Source: Eubacterium sp. MSJ-21 (GTDB lineage: Bacteria; Bacillota; Clostridia; Lachnospirales; Lachnospiraceae). Taken from it: 64,000 nucleotides of DNA. The notes under the pieces were generated by a model, which had not been told where the DNA came from, did not search any database, and saw only the letters and a program-made list of their open reading frames with translations. Positions 7,457 through 16,223 of the stretch are shown here, piece after piece. The translations under genes and the position numbers were made by a program. Position 1 is the first letter of the stretch. Each line of letters begins with the position of its first letter. The stretch covers positions 124,001-188,000 of the forward strand of contig NZ_JAHLPZ010000001.1 of the NCBI RefSeq assembly GCF_018918185.1, written 5' to 3'.

Positions 7457-9379
7457 ATGGAACAAATTCAGAAATTGATAACCCGTGTTATAAACGGAGA
7501 CACGCAGGCGTTTGAGGAGATTTATCAGGCAACATACCGGCAGGTGTATTATACGGCGTTCAGCTTTTTGAAGAACGAACAAAATACGCTGGATGTGATG
7601 CAGGATACATACATCACGGCACTCACGCATCTGCAACAGCTTGAAAACCCGGAGCGGATTGTGGCATGGTTAAACCAGATTGCCGTGAACAAATGCAAGG
7701 ATTTTCTGATGAAGAAGATCCCGGAGCCGATAGAAGAAAACAGCATCGATACAGAATTGCTGGAGGAAAATGACAATTTCCTGCCGGAAAGCTATGTGCT
7801 GAATGCCGAAAAACGAAAGATCATTTTGACGATTATGCAGGAAGAGCTGTCAGCAGTGCAGTACCAGACGATTATTTTATATTATTTTGACGGGATGAGC
7901 GTACCGGAGATCGCGGCATGTATGGAGTGCCCGGAAGGCACGGTAAAATATCGTCTGTCCGCAGCGCGAGGCAAGATCAAGCAGGGCGTGCAGGATTATG
8001 AGAATACGAGCGGCATCAAGCTGTACTCATCTGGAAGTGTGGCATTGCTTACTGCAATTTTTGTTGCAGAATCACAGTCACTTGTGATTCCGAACGTGCT
8101 TGCCAATATATTTGCCGGGGCAGCGGGACTTGCGGGTACAGCGGCAGGTGTAGCAGGTGCTGTTGCATCGACGAGTACCGCATCGGCAATCGGTGGAAGT
8201 GCAGCGGGAGCGGCTACGGGGACTGCCACTGGTACAGGAACAGCAGTTGCAGCCACGAAGGCAGCGGGTGTAGCAGGAAAAGCAGGAATAAAAGGCCTCT
8301 TTCAGACGTTAAAGGCAAAGGTGATTGCAGGTGTGACAGCGGCTGCACTTGTTGCCGGAGGTGTGACAGCCGGTATCCTTACACACAACAAAAAACCGGA
8401 TACAGGCAACCATTACCGTCCGGTAGAGATAACCGTCTGCGATGATGAGTATATAACATTGACAATCAAACGTGTATATGAACAGGGCTATGTTCCAAGC
8501 GAGGAAGAAATGCCGATGTATCAGTTGGATCCGGAAGCATGGACGGGGGAAGACTGTCTCATTTATTATACGGTGACAAATAAGACGGATAAACTGGTTT
8601 ATTATGACCTGCAAATCCGGAGTGTAAACGATGAATGTATGGATTATGACTGGGAAGCAACAAACTGGTGGTACTTAGATCCGGGACGGGAAAATATGGA
8701 AATCTGTGCAAATAACTGCAATGGAATCATGCCATACAAGGCAGGCAGAGATCCGATGACCCGGGCAAAAATCGAGCTCGCGGTCTATACAGAAGGAGAA
8801 CTGGCAGAGCCGGTCCTGCAGGATCATAGCGTGCAGGAGATTGATTTTACAGAGGATAAAGAGACGCAGGCGAAGGCTTATACACGGACACCGGCGGAAA
8901 CGGATCAGGTACTTGTTGACAACGACGAATTGCGTATTACTTATATAGGAGCCGAAGTGCATAATGCACCGGAGAGAAGCTCATTTAATGCTTATCCAAT
9001 CTTTTATGTTGAAAATAAGACTGATCATGATCTGCTTGTGACAATGAATGGGACATATGCACATTATACAGGACAATTTGCTTTGTTTGCGGGATGCAGC
9101 GGCTATATGACAAGAACGAATATAAATGATTGGGATATATCGGATTCGGATGACACGGGAGCGGAGTATCAGGAATTTGCGCAAATGTATCAGGACAAGG
9201 CATCATTTGATGTAACGTTTGAAGTATATGATTATACGGCAAGTGGCATTGATTATATTGCTGGTGATATGTATTCGGCAAAGACCGGGCATACCGCTTA
9301 TCTGCAGGATGCCTTAGCAGCTTCGAAAAAAGAATATCCGGCGAGCTTTGTGCTTGTGGATTATTCAACGCAGCAATAA
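7457..9379 (+). CDS. ECF sigma factor fused to a membrane-anchored C-terminal domain
   Basis: A 640-residue fusion protein. Residues about 10-85 are sigma region 2 (FEEIYQATYRQVYYTAF, LDVMQDTYITAL). Residues about 120-175 are region 4 (QTIILYYFDGMSVPEIAACM, PEGTVKYRLSAARGKI). An Ala/Gly/Thr-rich low-complexity stretch follows (about 195-280), then a predicted membrane helix (VIAGVTAAALVAGGVTAGIL) and about 325 residues that should lie outside the cell. That part is rich in Asp, Tyr and Thr and looks like two related beta-type domains (compare VEITVCDDEYITLTIK with QVLVDNDELRITYIG). A normal ECF factor is about 170-200 residues. The fusion suggests a sigma factor tethered to its own sensor and released by proteolysis, or a self-contained anti-sigma. 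No separate anti-sigma gene follows. Confidence 0.82.
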   Translation: MEQIQKLITRVINGDTQAFEEIYQATYRQVYYTAFSFLKNEQNTLDVMQDTYITALTHLQQLENPERIVAWLNQIAVNKCKDFLMKKIPEPIEENSIDTELLEENDNFLPESYVLNAEKRKIILTIMQEELSAVQYQTIILYYFDGMSVPEIAACMECPEGTVKYRLSAARGKIKQGVQDYENTSGIKLYSSGSVALLTAIFVAESQSLVIPNVLANIFAGAAGLAGTAAGVAGAVASTSTASAIGGSAAGAATGTATGTGTAVAATKAAGVAGKAGIKGLFQTLKAKVIAGVTAAALVAGGVTAGILTHNKKPDTGNHYRPVEITVCDDEYITLTIKRVYEQGYVPSEEEMPMYQLDPEAWTGEDCLIYYTVTNKTDKLVYYDLQIRSVNDECMDYDWEATNWWYLDPGRENMEICANNCNGIMPYKAGRDPMTRAKIELAVYTEGELAEPVLQDHSVQEIDFTEDKETQAKAYTRTPAETDQVLVDNDELRITYIGAEVHNAPERSSFNAYPIFYVENKTDHDLLVTMNGTYAHYTGQFALFAGCSGYMTRTNINDWDISDSDDTGAEYQEFAQMYQDKASFDVTFEVYDYTASGIDYIAGDMYSAKTGHTAYLQDALAASKKEYPASFVLVDYSTQQ

Positions 9380-9651
9380 AGCTACCGGAATAATGAAATA
9401 GGTGTAAAATGTCAATATGATGGTTTAAAACTGAGACGATAAACAAAATAAAACATTTTTTGAAAATTAAAGAAAAATGAGAGAGAAAATATGGACAAAA
9501 ATCAAAAATAAGTGAACGGAAGAGTCAGCAGGAGAAAAAAACAGAAGGAAAATAAAAGAGAAGATGTAGAATTATCTCTTGCTATATTGTTGAAAAGTGT
9601 ATAAAATACAAAATATCAAAATACTAAACCAAAAAGGATATATGGAAGATT
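9380..9651. other. AT-rich intergenic region with lysC promoter
   Basis: A 272-bp gap, very rich in A and poor in structure. I found no clear terminator for the fused sigma gene and no lysine-riboswitch-like folding ahead of the aspartokinase gene. The only signal is a promoter near its 3' end, listed separately. Confidence 0.5.
9579..9607 (+). promoter_or_regulatory. Promoter of the aspartokinase gene
   Basis: TTGCTA (9579-9584), a 17-bp spacer and TAAAAT (9602-9607) match a housekeeping promoter. Transcription would start near 9614 and leave an untranslated leader of only about 38 nt, too short for a lysine riboswitch. Confidence 0.55.
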
Positions 9652-10980
9652 ATGAAGAAAGTAGTAAAATTCGGTGGTAGTTCATTGGCAAGTGCGGAAC
9701 AGTTCAAGAAGGTTGGAGCAATCATTTCAGCCGATGAGAGTCGTGTCTATGTTGTTCCTTCTGCACCGGGAAAGAGATTTCCGGAAGATACGAAGGTAAC
9801 AGATATGCTTCTCCATGTGTATGAGACAGCAAAAGCAGGAGAAGATATTACGGAAGAGATGAAGGCAATCAAGGCAAGATATGATGAGATTATCACAGGG
9901 CTTGCGCTGAAGGATTTCTCGCTGGATAAGGATTTTGAAGAAATCACAAAGAAGCTGATCGAGAATCCACAGGTTGATTATGCAGCGTCCAGAGGAGAAT
10001 TTTTGAATGGTAAGATTATGGCTGCATATCTTGGTGTTGAATTTATTGATGCCGCAGAGGTGATCTTCTTCAATGCAGAAGGAAATCTCAACAGCTATAA
10101 GACAGAGAAGGTTCTTAGTGAGAGATTGTCAAAGGCACCACGTGCAGTTGTTCCCGGATTTTACGGACTTGGCAAAGATGGGAATGTCAAGACATTTTCC
10201 CGTGGCGGTTCGGATGTGACAGGATCTATCGTTGCACAGGCAAGTCAGGCAGATGTGTACGAGAACTGGACAGATGTGTCCGGTTTCCTTGTAGCTGATC
10301 CACGTATCGTTCCGAATCCAAAGCCAATTAAATATATTACTTACAGAGAGCTTCGTGAGCTTTCTTATATGGGAGCATCCGTCCTTCATGAAGATGCGAT
10401 TTTCCCTGTCCGTAACTGTGGTATACCAATCAACATCCGTAATACAAATGCACCGGAAGATCCGGGTACATGGATTGTTGAGAGTACATGCCAGAAGCAG
10501 GATTATGTTGTGACAGGTATCGCAGGTAAGAAGGATTTCTGTACAATTTTTATCTCCAAGGCAATGATGAATTCCGAGATAGGCTTTGGAAGAAAAGTAC
10601 TTCAGGCTTTTGAAGAAAATGAGATTTCGTTTGAGCATATGCCATCCGGTATCGATACCATGACAATTGTTGTTCATGAGGATGAATTCATGCACAAGGA
10701 GCAGCGGGTGGTATCTGCAATCCATCGTCTCGCAAAACCGGATTCAGTTGAAATCGAGTCAGGACTTGCGCTGATCGCAGTCGTTGGACGAGGCATGAAG
10801 TCTGCAAGTGGTACTGCCGGTAAGTTATTCAGTGCACTTGCCAAGGATGGAATCAACATCAAGATGATCGATCAGGGGTCTTCTGAGCTGAATATTATTA
10901 TCGGTGTTAAAAATAAAGACTTCGAGCCGGCAATCAGGGCAATTTATGATACATTTATTGTAGATAAAAAGAAGAACTAA
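9652..10980 (+). CDS. lysC: Aspartate kinase
   Basis: A 442-residue aspartokinase (ATP + L-aspartate to 4-phospho-L-aspartate), the first step towards lysine, threonine and methionine. The N-terminal kinase motif VVKFGGSSLAS, the substrate motif FSRGGSDVTGSIVA and the region DVSGFLVADPRIV are present. The C-terminal 150 residues hold two ACT regulatory modules (VTGIAGKKDFCTIFIS and LALIAVVGRGMKSASGTAGK). The gene appears monocistronic: its own promoter is upstream and a strong terminator lies 49 bp downstream. Which end-product inhibits it cannot be told from sequence. Confidence 0.93.
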   Translation: MKKVVKFGGSSLASAEQFKKVGAIISADESRVYVVPSAPGKRFPEDTKVTDMLLHVYETAKAGEDITEEMKAIKARYDEIITGLALKDFSLDKDFEEITKKLIENPQVDYAASRGEFLNGKIMAAYLGVEFIDAAEVIFFNAEGNLNSYKTEKVLSERLSKAPRAVVPGFYGLGKDGNVKTFSRGGSDVTGSIVAQASQADVYENWTDVSGFLVADPRIVPNPKPIKYITYRELRELSYMGASVLHEDAIFPVRNCGIPINIRNTNAPEDPGTWIVESTCQKQDYVVTGIAGKKDFCTIFISKAMMNSEIGFGRKVLQAFEENEISFEHMPSGIDTMTIVVHEDEFMHKEQRVVSAIHRLAKPDSVEIESGLALIAVVGRGMKSASGTAGKLFSALAKDGINIKMIDQGSSELNIIIGVKNKDFEPAIRAIYDTFIVDKKKN

Positions 10981-11028
10981 TTCTATAAATGCAATTGATT
11001 AGGCCGGCAGGCGGATGATATTGACAGT

Positions 11029-11061
11029 AAATCGGGCAGGAGGTATTCTGCCCGATTTTTT
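11029..11061 (+). terminator. Intrinsic terminator after aspartokinase gene
   Basis: The hairpin arms AAATCGGGCAG and CTGCCCGATTT enclose a short loop and are followed by a T run. Confidence 0.85.
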
Positions 11062-11178
11062 CATGGTTTCTGTCAGGAGACAGCGTCGGATCGTGTAAAC
11101 AGAGGAACATCCAGATATAGACGGTTCCTTTTATTTATGGTACAGTTTATACAGCATATAAATGGGGAGACAAAAGAT

Positions 11179-11853
11179 ATGACGGAGTTACAGCGAAGAT
11201 TGTTTGAATTGCAGGATAAAAAGTATCAGGCATTTCACTCAAAATTGATACCGAATATTGAACCGGCGCATGTGATCGGAATCCGGACACCGGTGTTGCG
11301 GAACTTTGCGAAGGCGTTTGCGAAAGAGGATGGTGCGGAAGTATTTCTGCAGGAGCTGCCACATACCTACTATGAAGAAAATAATCTGCACATGATGCTG
11401 ATCGGTGGCATCAAGGACTATGCGCAGTGCTTATATGAGGTAAAGCGCATGCTGCCATATGTTGACAACTGGGCGACATGCGATTTCCCGGTTCCGAAAT
11501 GTTTTGCGAAGCATAAGGAGGAACTGCTTCCGGAGATCCGGACATTTCTTGCATCCGGGGAGACCTACACGATCCGCTATGGCGTAGGGCTTTTGATGCG
11601 GTTATACTTGGATGACGATTTTCGACCGGAATATCCGGCGATGGTCGCGTCAGTCACATCAGAGGAATATTATGTGAATATGATGATCGCGTGGTATTTT
11701 GCTACCGCACTTGCCAAGCAGTGGGAGACGTGCATCCCATATATTGAAGAGCGGAGATTATCACCGTGGGTACATAGAAAGACGATTCAGAAGGCGGTGG
11801 AGAGCTACCGGATCACGGATGAGCAAAAGGCGTACTTGAAGACATTCCGGTAA
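11179..11853 (+). CDS. AlkD-family DNA alkylation repair protein
   Basis: A 224-residue HEAT-like repeat protein of the DNA alkylation repair (AlkD/AlkC) family, which excises alkylated bases. Typical segments are HVIGIRTPVLRNFAKAFAK, ENNLHMMLIGGIKDY, YVDNWATCDFPVPKCF and MMIAWYFATALAKQWE. The Asp and Trp of VDNWATCD correspond to the region holding the catalytic Asp in AlkD. I chose the ATG at 11179 because it has a ggggaga ribosome site; the ATG at 11137 has none. The next gene encodes an MGMT-like protein, so the two form a probable alkylation-damage operon. Confidence 0.85.
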   Translation: MTELQRRLFELQDKKYQAFHSKLIPNIEPAHVIGIRTPVLRNFAKAFAKEDGAEVFLQELPHTYYEENNLHMMLIGGIKDYAQCLYEVKRMLPYVDNWATCDFPVPKCFAKHKEELLPEIRTFLASGETYTIRYGVGLLMRLYLDDDFRPEYPAMVASVTSEEYYVNMMIAWYFATALAKQWETCIPYIEERRLSPWVHRKTIQKAVESYRITDEQKAYLKTFR

Positions 11854-11889
11854 GAGTGTACTATAATAAAAAGAATGGAGGCAGAGAAG

Positions 11890-12537
11890 ATGCGGACAAG
11901 AGAAGAAGCCATAGCGTTTGCGCTGTCGTTTCCGGATACATATCAGGATGCCCCGTTTCATGATGATAACTGGCAGCTGGTACGTGTGAAGGGCAGCAGG
12001 AAAGCGTTTTTGTGGACATATGAACGGAATGGTTACATGAATCTGAATGTCAAGGTAGACCCGGAGTGGCGTGATTACTGGCGGGATGCCTTTGAGTCGG
12101 TTCTACCGGGCTGGCATCAGAACCGGGAGCATTGGAATACGATAATCTTAGATGGAAGTGTCCTGGACGATGCGGTACGGGAAATGATCGCGGAGAGCTA
12201 CCGGCTTGTCACCGATAGTCCGTCGAAGCGAATCTATGAGGCAGTGAAGAAGATTCCGCGTGGAAAGGTGGCAACATACGGACAGGTCGCGGAACTTGCC
12301 GGCGATAAGAAGATGGCGCGTGCGGTTGGAAATGCATTGCACAGGAATCCGGATCCGGAGCATATTCCATGTTATCGCGTGGTGAATGCGAAGGGCGAGC
12401 TTGCCGGAGCGTTCGCGTTTGGCGGTGCGAATGTACAGGAGCAACTGCTTGCGGCAGATGGGATTTTGGTTGTGGATGGACGCGTGGATCTTGAAACGTA
12501 TGGAATGAAGCTACCGGAGAATCAGAATGAAGAATAG
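11890..12537 (+). CDS. MmcQ/YjbR-like and MGMT-like DNA-binding fusion protein
   Basis: A 215-residue two-domain protein. Residues 1-95 match the MmcQ/YjbR (DNA-binding CyaY-like) fold (AIAFALSFPDTYQDAPFHDDNW, then a WRDYWRD segment). Residues about 105-200 match the C-terminal DNA-binding/active-site domain of O6-alkylguanine methyltransferase: GKVATYGQVAELAG, RAVGNALHRNP and an active-site loop IPCYRVV. The canonical loop is PCHRV, so Cys is kept but His is replaced by Tyr, and the later Glu of the catalytic relay is not evident (LLAADG). It may be a damage-binding alkyltransferase-like protein rather than a full enzyme. The start at 11890 has a ggagg ribosome site. Confidence 0.8.
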   Translation: MRTREEAIAFALSFPDTYQDAPFHDDNWQLVRVKGSRKAFLWTYERNGYMNLNVKVDPEWRDYWRDAFESVLPGWHQNREHWNTIILDGSVLDDAVREMIAESYRLVTDSPSKRIYEAVKKIPRGKVATYGQVAELAGDKKMARAVGNALHRNPDPEHIPCYRVVNAKGELAGAFAFGGANVQEQLLAADGILVVDGRVDLETYGMKLPENQNEE

Positions 12538-12576
12538 GGGTTTGAGGGGGCAATACCAAGAAAGGAGTGGAACAGT

Positions 12577-13554
12577 TTGAAGAATAAGATAAAGAAGATA
12601 GCAGCGGTGCTGTTGGCATTTACCGTCGGCTGCGTAAGTCTGACCGGCTGTAATGTGCGGCAGGATACGATCCGGTTCGGCGCGGCAGGTGTCGGTGGTG
12701 GATATTATGCGTTTGCGACTGCATATACACAGCTTGCAAATGCAGAGGATGCGGAAATGAAATTCAATATAAAATCAACGGCCGGTTCAATGGCGAACCT
12801 GCGGCTGCTGTCCGAGGGATATGTAGACGTGGCAATTGCACAGGCCGATCTTGCCACAGTCGCGTATTATGGAACGGATGAAAAAGGGGAATCCTATCAG
12901 GGATACCGTGTACTGGCAGGGCTTTATACCGAGGCGTGCCAGATTGTTGTGCGCAAGGATTCCGGAATCAATAGCTTAGATGATCTGCAGGGAAAGACGG
13001 TGAGTGTCGGAGAATCGGAGTCCGGAACTGAGCGGAATGCATTGCAGATTTTACAGGTGAGTGGACTTGCTTCGCCGATTACAGAGACGGTCAATCTGTC
13101 ATATATTGAGGCAGCAGAGAAGCTAAAAACCGGCGAGATCGATGCGATGTTTTATACAGGCGGCGTGCAGACCAATGTGATTGCGGAGCTTGCAGATAGC
13201 TGTGAGATTGCGCTTGTTCCGGTCGATGCGAAGACCGTGGATAAGCTGAAGCTTGCATATTCATCGTATGAAACGTGTGAGATTCCGGCGAACACTTACA
13301 ATGGACAGACAGAGCAGGTTGCAACGGTCGGCGTCAAGGCACTGCTGCTTGCGAGTGAGAAGATGTCCGATGAGACAGCCGAAGAACTTACAAGGCAGCT
13401 TTTTGCGCATGCAACAGAAATCGAGTATGCAACTTCATTAAAGGAAATTGCGGATGTAAATGCGGCTGTGGATGGTGTGCAGCTTCCATTCCATCCGGGC
13501 GCAAAAGCATATTATACGTCACAGGGCATCGTAGTAGATGCACAGGAAAATTAA
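12577..13554 (+). CDS. TAXI-family solute-binding lipoprotein
   Basis: A 325-residue secreted binding protein. The signal peptide ends in a lipobox (CVSLTGC), so it should be a lipoprotein. The TAXI family signature is clear: IRFGAAGVGGGYYAFATAYTQLA, STAGSMANLRLLSEGYVDVAIAQ and LQGKTVSVGESESGTERNA. TAXI proteins usually feed a TRAP permease, but no TRAP membrane subunit is next to it; a GltS sodium/glutamate symporter gene follows after 21 bp. The start is a TTG with an aaaggag ribosome site. Some TAXI proteins bind glutamate or related acids, which would fit the neighbour. Confidence 0.85.
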   Translation: MKNKIKKIAAVLLAFTVGCVSLTGCNVRQDTIRFGAAGVGGGYYAFATAYTQLANAEDAEMKFNIKSTAGSMANLRLLSEGYVDVAIAQADLATVAYYGTDEKGESYQGYRVLAGLYTEACQIVVRKDSGINSLDDLQGKTVSVGESESGTERNALQILQVSGLASPITETVNLSYIEAAEKLKTGEIDAMFYTGGVQTNVIAELADSCEIALVPVDAKTVDKLKLAYSSYETCEIPANTYNGQTEQVATVGVKALLLASEKMSDETAEELTRQLFAHATEIEYATSLKEIADVNAAVDGVQLPFHPGAKAYYTSQGIVVDAQEN

Positions 13555-13575
13555 CAGATAGGAGAACCATTTTAC

Positions 13576-14763
13576 ATGGAAATACAAATTGATATGTATC
13601 AGACATTGGCACTTTCGGTCGTGGTGCTGATGCTAGGACAATTCTTGAAACAGAAAATAAATTTCCTGGAAAAATTCTGTATTCCATCTCCGGTGGTCGG
13701 CGGATTGATCTTCTCGGTACTGACCTGTATTTTATATAGCACAGGGGTGGTGGAATTTACATTTGATGATACGCTACGGGAAGTCTGTATGGTATTTTTC
13801 TTTACATCGGTAGGATTCCAGGCGAATCTGAAGGTGCTAAAGAGTGGAGGAAAGGCACTGGCTATCTTCCTTGGATTAGTCATTGTACTGATTTTTATGC
13901 AGAATCTACTGGCAGTCGGCGTGTCACATCTGATCGGGCTTGACTCGCTGGTCGGACTTTGTACCGGATCCATCCCTATGGTTGGAGGACATGGAACAGC
14001 AGGTGCATTCGGCCCGGTGCTTGAGGATTTTAATGTACAGGGTGCAACGACAATCTGTACGGCAGCGGCAACCTTCGGCCTGGTGGCAGGAAGCCTGATC
14101 GGTGGGCCGATCGGAAAACGTCTGATTGAGAAGAAGCATTTGCTTGATACAATCGTGACGGAGGATGACAGCCTGTTGATCGAGGAAGAAAAGAAGCATG
14201 AGAGACATTCGAATATGTATGCCGCGGCTGTGTTTCAGCTGATTCTGGCAGTCGGACTCGGCACGATCATCTCTGAACTCCTGACGAAGACGGGACTTAC
14301 ATTTCCGATCTATATCGGAGCCATGATTGTCGCGGCAATCATTCGAAATGTCGGCGAGTATTCCGGGAAATTCGACATCTATATGGGCGAGATCAACAAC
14401 CTGGGTGGTATCTGTCTGTCACTTTTCCTTGGAATTGCGATGATCACATTGAAGCTGTGGCAGCTCGCGGAGCTTGCATTACCGCTTATGATATTGCTTG
14501 GGGCGCAGCTTCTGCTTATATTCCTGTACACATATTTTGTAGTATTCCGTGTGATGGGAAAGGATTACGACGCGGCAGTGCTTGCGGCCGGAACATGCGG
14601 ATTCGGTATGGGTGCGACACCGAATGCAATGGCGAATATGCAGGTGCTTTGTGACCGCTATGCGCCATCGGTCAAGGCGTATCTGCTTGTACCGTTGATC
14701 GGAAGTTTGTTTGCGGACTTCATTAACAGTCTGGTGATTACGTTGTTCATCAATATTATATAG
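13576..14763 (+). CDS. gltS: Sodium/glutamate symporter
   Basis: A 395-residue polytopic membrane protein of the GltS (ESS) family that imports glutamate with Na+. Family segments are LNFLEKFCIPSPVVGGLIFS-like at the N-terminus, LCTGSIPMVGGHGTAGAFGPV in the first half and AAGTCGFGMGATPNAMANMQ in the second, the two inverted-repeat signature loops. About ten to twelve membrane helices are visible. It lies between the TAXI lipoprotein and an M20 amidohydrolase, suggesting uptake of glutamate or an N-acyl-glutamate coupled to intracellular hydrolysis. Confidence 0.9.
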   Translation: MEIQIDMYQTLALSVVVLMLGQFLKQKINFLEKFCIPSPVVGGLIFSVLTCILYSTGVVEFTFDDTLREVCMVFFFTSVGFQANLKVLKSGGKALAIFLGLVIVLIFMQNLLAVGVSHLIGLDSLVGLCTGSIPMVGGHGTAGAFGPVLEDFNVQGATTICTAAATFGLVAGSLIGGPIGKRLIEKKHLLDTIVTEDDSLLIEEEKKHERHSNMYAAAVFQLILAVGLGTIISELLTKTGLTFPIYIGAMIVAAIIRNVGEYSGKFDIYMGEINNLGGICLSLFLGIAMITLKLWQLAELALPLMILLGAQLLLIFLYTYFVVFRVMGKDYDAAVLAAGTCGFGMGATPNAMANMQVLCDRYAPSVKAYLLVPLIGSLFADFINSLVITLFINII

Positions 14764-14829
14764 TGTAGTGAGACGAATATTTGGAAGGAATCCTTATCTT
14801 GAAATGGAGATACAGGTTGGAGGAATCGC

Positions 14830-16119
14830 ATGAAGGACAAGAAAGAGAAGAAAAAAACGAAATTTAATCTCGCATTTGATAATCTGGCAATTCCGGAAGT
14901 GCATATTGGAGGAACTTCGCATGGCTCAGGAGATGTGGAATGTAAGCATCCGGATGCGGACGGAGAGATGGAGGAAGAGGTTGTAACATTTGCGGATGTT
15001 GCAATTCCGGAGGTTCATATCACAAGATATAAAGAGCTTTCTGATATGATTCACAGTCTGCGCAAGAAGCTCCATGAGAATCCGGAGCCTTCCATGCAGG
15101 AAGAAAAGACACGGCATATATTGCAGGAATTTATAAAACGCCATACAACGTTTGAGGTTGTGGATAAAGGCGTGTGGTTTTATGCCGTGAAGAAAGCGGA
15201 GAAGGAAAGCGGGAAAGCACCGATTGCGTTCCGGGCGGATATGGATGCGGTATGTGGAAAGGATGGAAAACCGGGACACTACTGCGGACATGATGGGCAT
15301 AGCAGTATTCTGTGTGGCGTAGTACTGTATCTTTCAAAGCGGGAAGAATTGCCAGACCGTGATGTATATCTGATCTTCCAGCCGGGCGAGGAGATTGGCG
15401 CGGGCGCGAAGATCTGCAAGGAACTGCTGGCGGAAAAGCAGATTGGAGAGATCTATGGTTTGCACAATATTCCCGGCTATCCGAAGAATCAGGTATTGCT
15501 TCGCAAGGGAACATTTGCGTGTGCATCGACCGGGCTTTCGATTCGTATGACCGGAACACCAAGCCACGCGGCATATCCGGAAGCTGGCAGGAATCCGGCT
15601 ATTCCGATGGCGAAGCTTCTGCTTGAGATCGAGCGGATTACGAAGGAGATGCAGGCGCGGGGCGATTTCGTGCGTATGACTGTGATCGGGGCGGATGTTG
15701 GCAGTGCAAATTATGGCGTATCAGCGTTTGAAGGCACGTTGCGGCTCACGGTGCGTGCAGAGAAAGAAGATGCATTTGACGCGTATGTGAATGAGATCAA
15801 ATCTCTGGCTGCGACACTTGCAGAAGAAAATCAGCTTACTATAGCCATAGAGGAGATTGAGCGGTTTCCTGCAACGGAGAATCACGATGCAAATGTAGAT
15901 AAGCTGCGCGCGTGTGCAGAAAAATTACAATTCCCTGTGACAGAGCTTGCACAACCGATGCGTTGGTCGGAGGATTTTGGATATTATCTGCAGGAAGTAC
16001 CGGGGGCATTCTTCGGTGTGGGCGATGGCGAAGACCATGCACAGCTTCATACAGCGGAGTATGAATTCCCGGATGAGATTATGAAGACCGCGGTTGCAAT
16101 GCTTGTGGGACTGATATAG
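14830..16119 (+). CDS. M20-family amidohydrolase with a duplicated N-terminal motif
   Basis: A 429-residue protein. From about residue 75 on it is an M20D-type amidohydrolase (aminoacylase / hippurate hydrolase-like): LRKKLHENPEPSMQEEKT, RADMDAV, CGHDGHSSIL, FQPGEEIGAGA, YGLHNIPGY and a C-terminal LHTAEYEFPDE, giving the expected metal ligands. The first 75 residues are an unusual extension that carries the motif AIPEVHI twice (FDNLAIPEVHIGG and FADVAIPEVHITR). I do not recognise it; it may be a targeting or partner-binding tail. It follows gltS by 66 bp with a ggagg ribosome site, so substrate import followed by deacylation is plausible. Confidence 0.85.
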   Translation: MKDKKEKKKTKFNLAFDNLAIPEVHIGGTSHGSGDVECKHPDADGEMEEEVVTFADVAIPEVHITRYKELSDMIHSLRKKLHENPEPSMQEEKTRHILQEFIKRHTTFEVVDKGVWFYAVKKAEKESGKAPIAFRADMDAVCGKDGKPGHYCGHDGHSSILCGVVLYLSKREELPDRDVYLIFQPGEEIGAGAKICKELLAEKQIGEIYGLHNIPGYPKNQVLLRKGTFACASTGLSIRMTGTPSHAAYPEAGRNPAIPMAKLLLEIERITKEMQARGDFVRMTVIGADVGSANYGVSAFEGTLRLTVRAEKEDAFDAYVNEIKSLAATLAEENQLTIAIEEIERFPATENHDANVDKLRACAEKLQFPVTELAQPMRWSEDFGYYLQEVPGAFFGVGDGEDHAQLHTAEYEFPDEIMKTAVAMLVGLI

Positions 16120-16223
16120 GAACAGTTGATAATTGAAGATATAAAATAAAGAGATTTACTTTGTATGACAAAGCAGGTCAAATGATTGTCGAAGATAAAT
16201 TCTAATGAAAGAAGAATAAAACC

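Noticed and set aside
7996-8256. Antisense ORF opposite the Ala/Gly-rich linker of the fused sigma factor
   Set aside because: It is a frame shadow of GC-rich low-complexity codons, with no ribosome site.
9380-9651. Lysine riboswitch upstream of the aspartokinase gene
   Set aside because: The region is nearly unstructured and A-rich, and the predicted leader is only about 38 nt.
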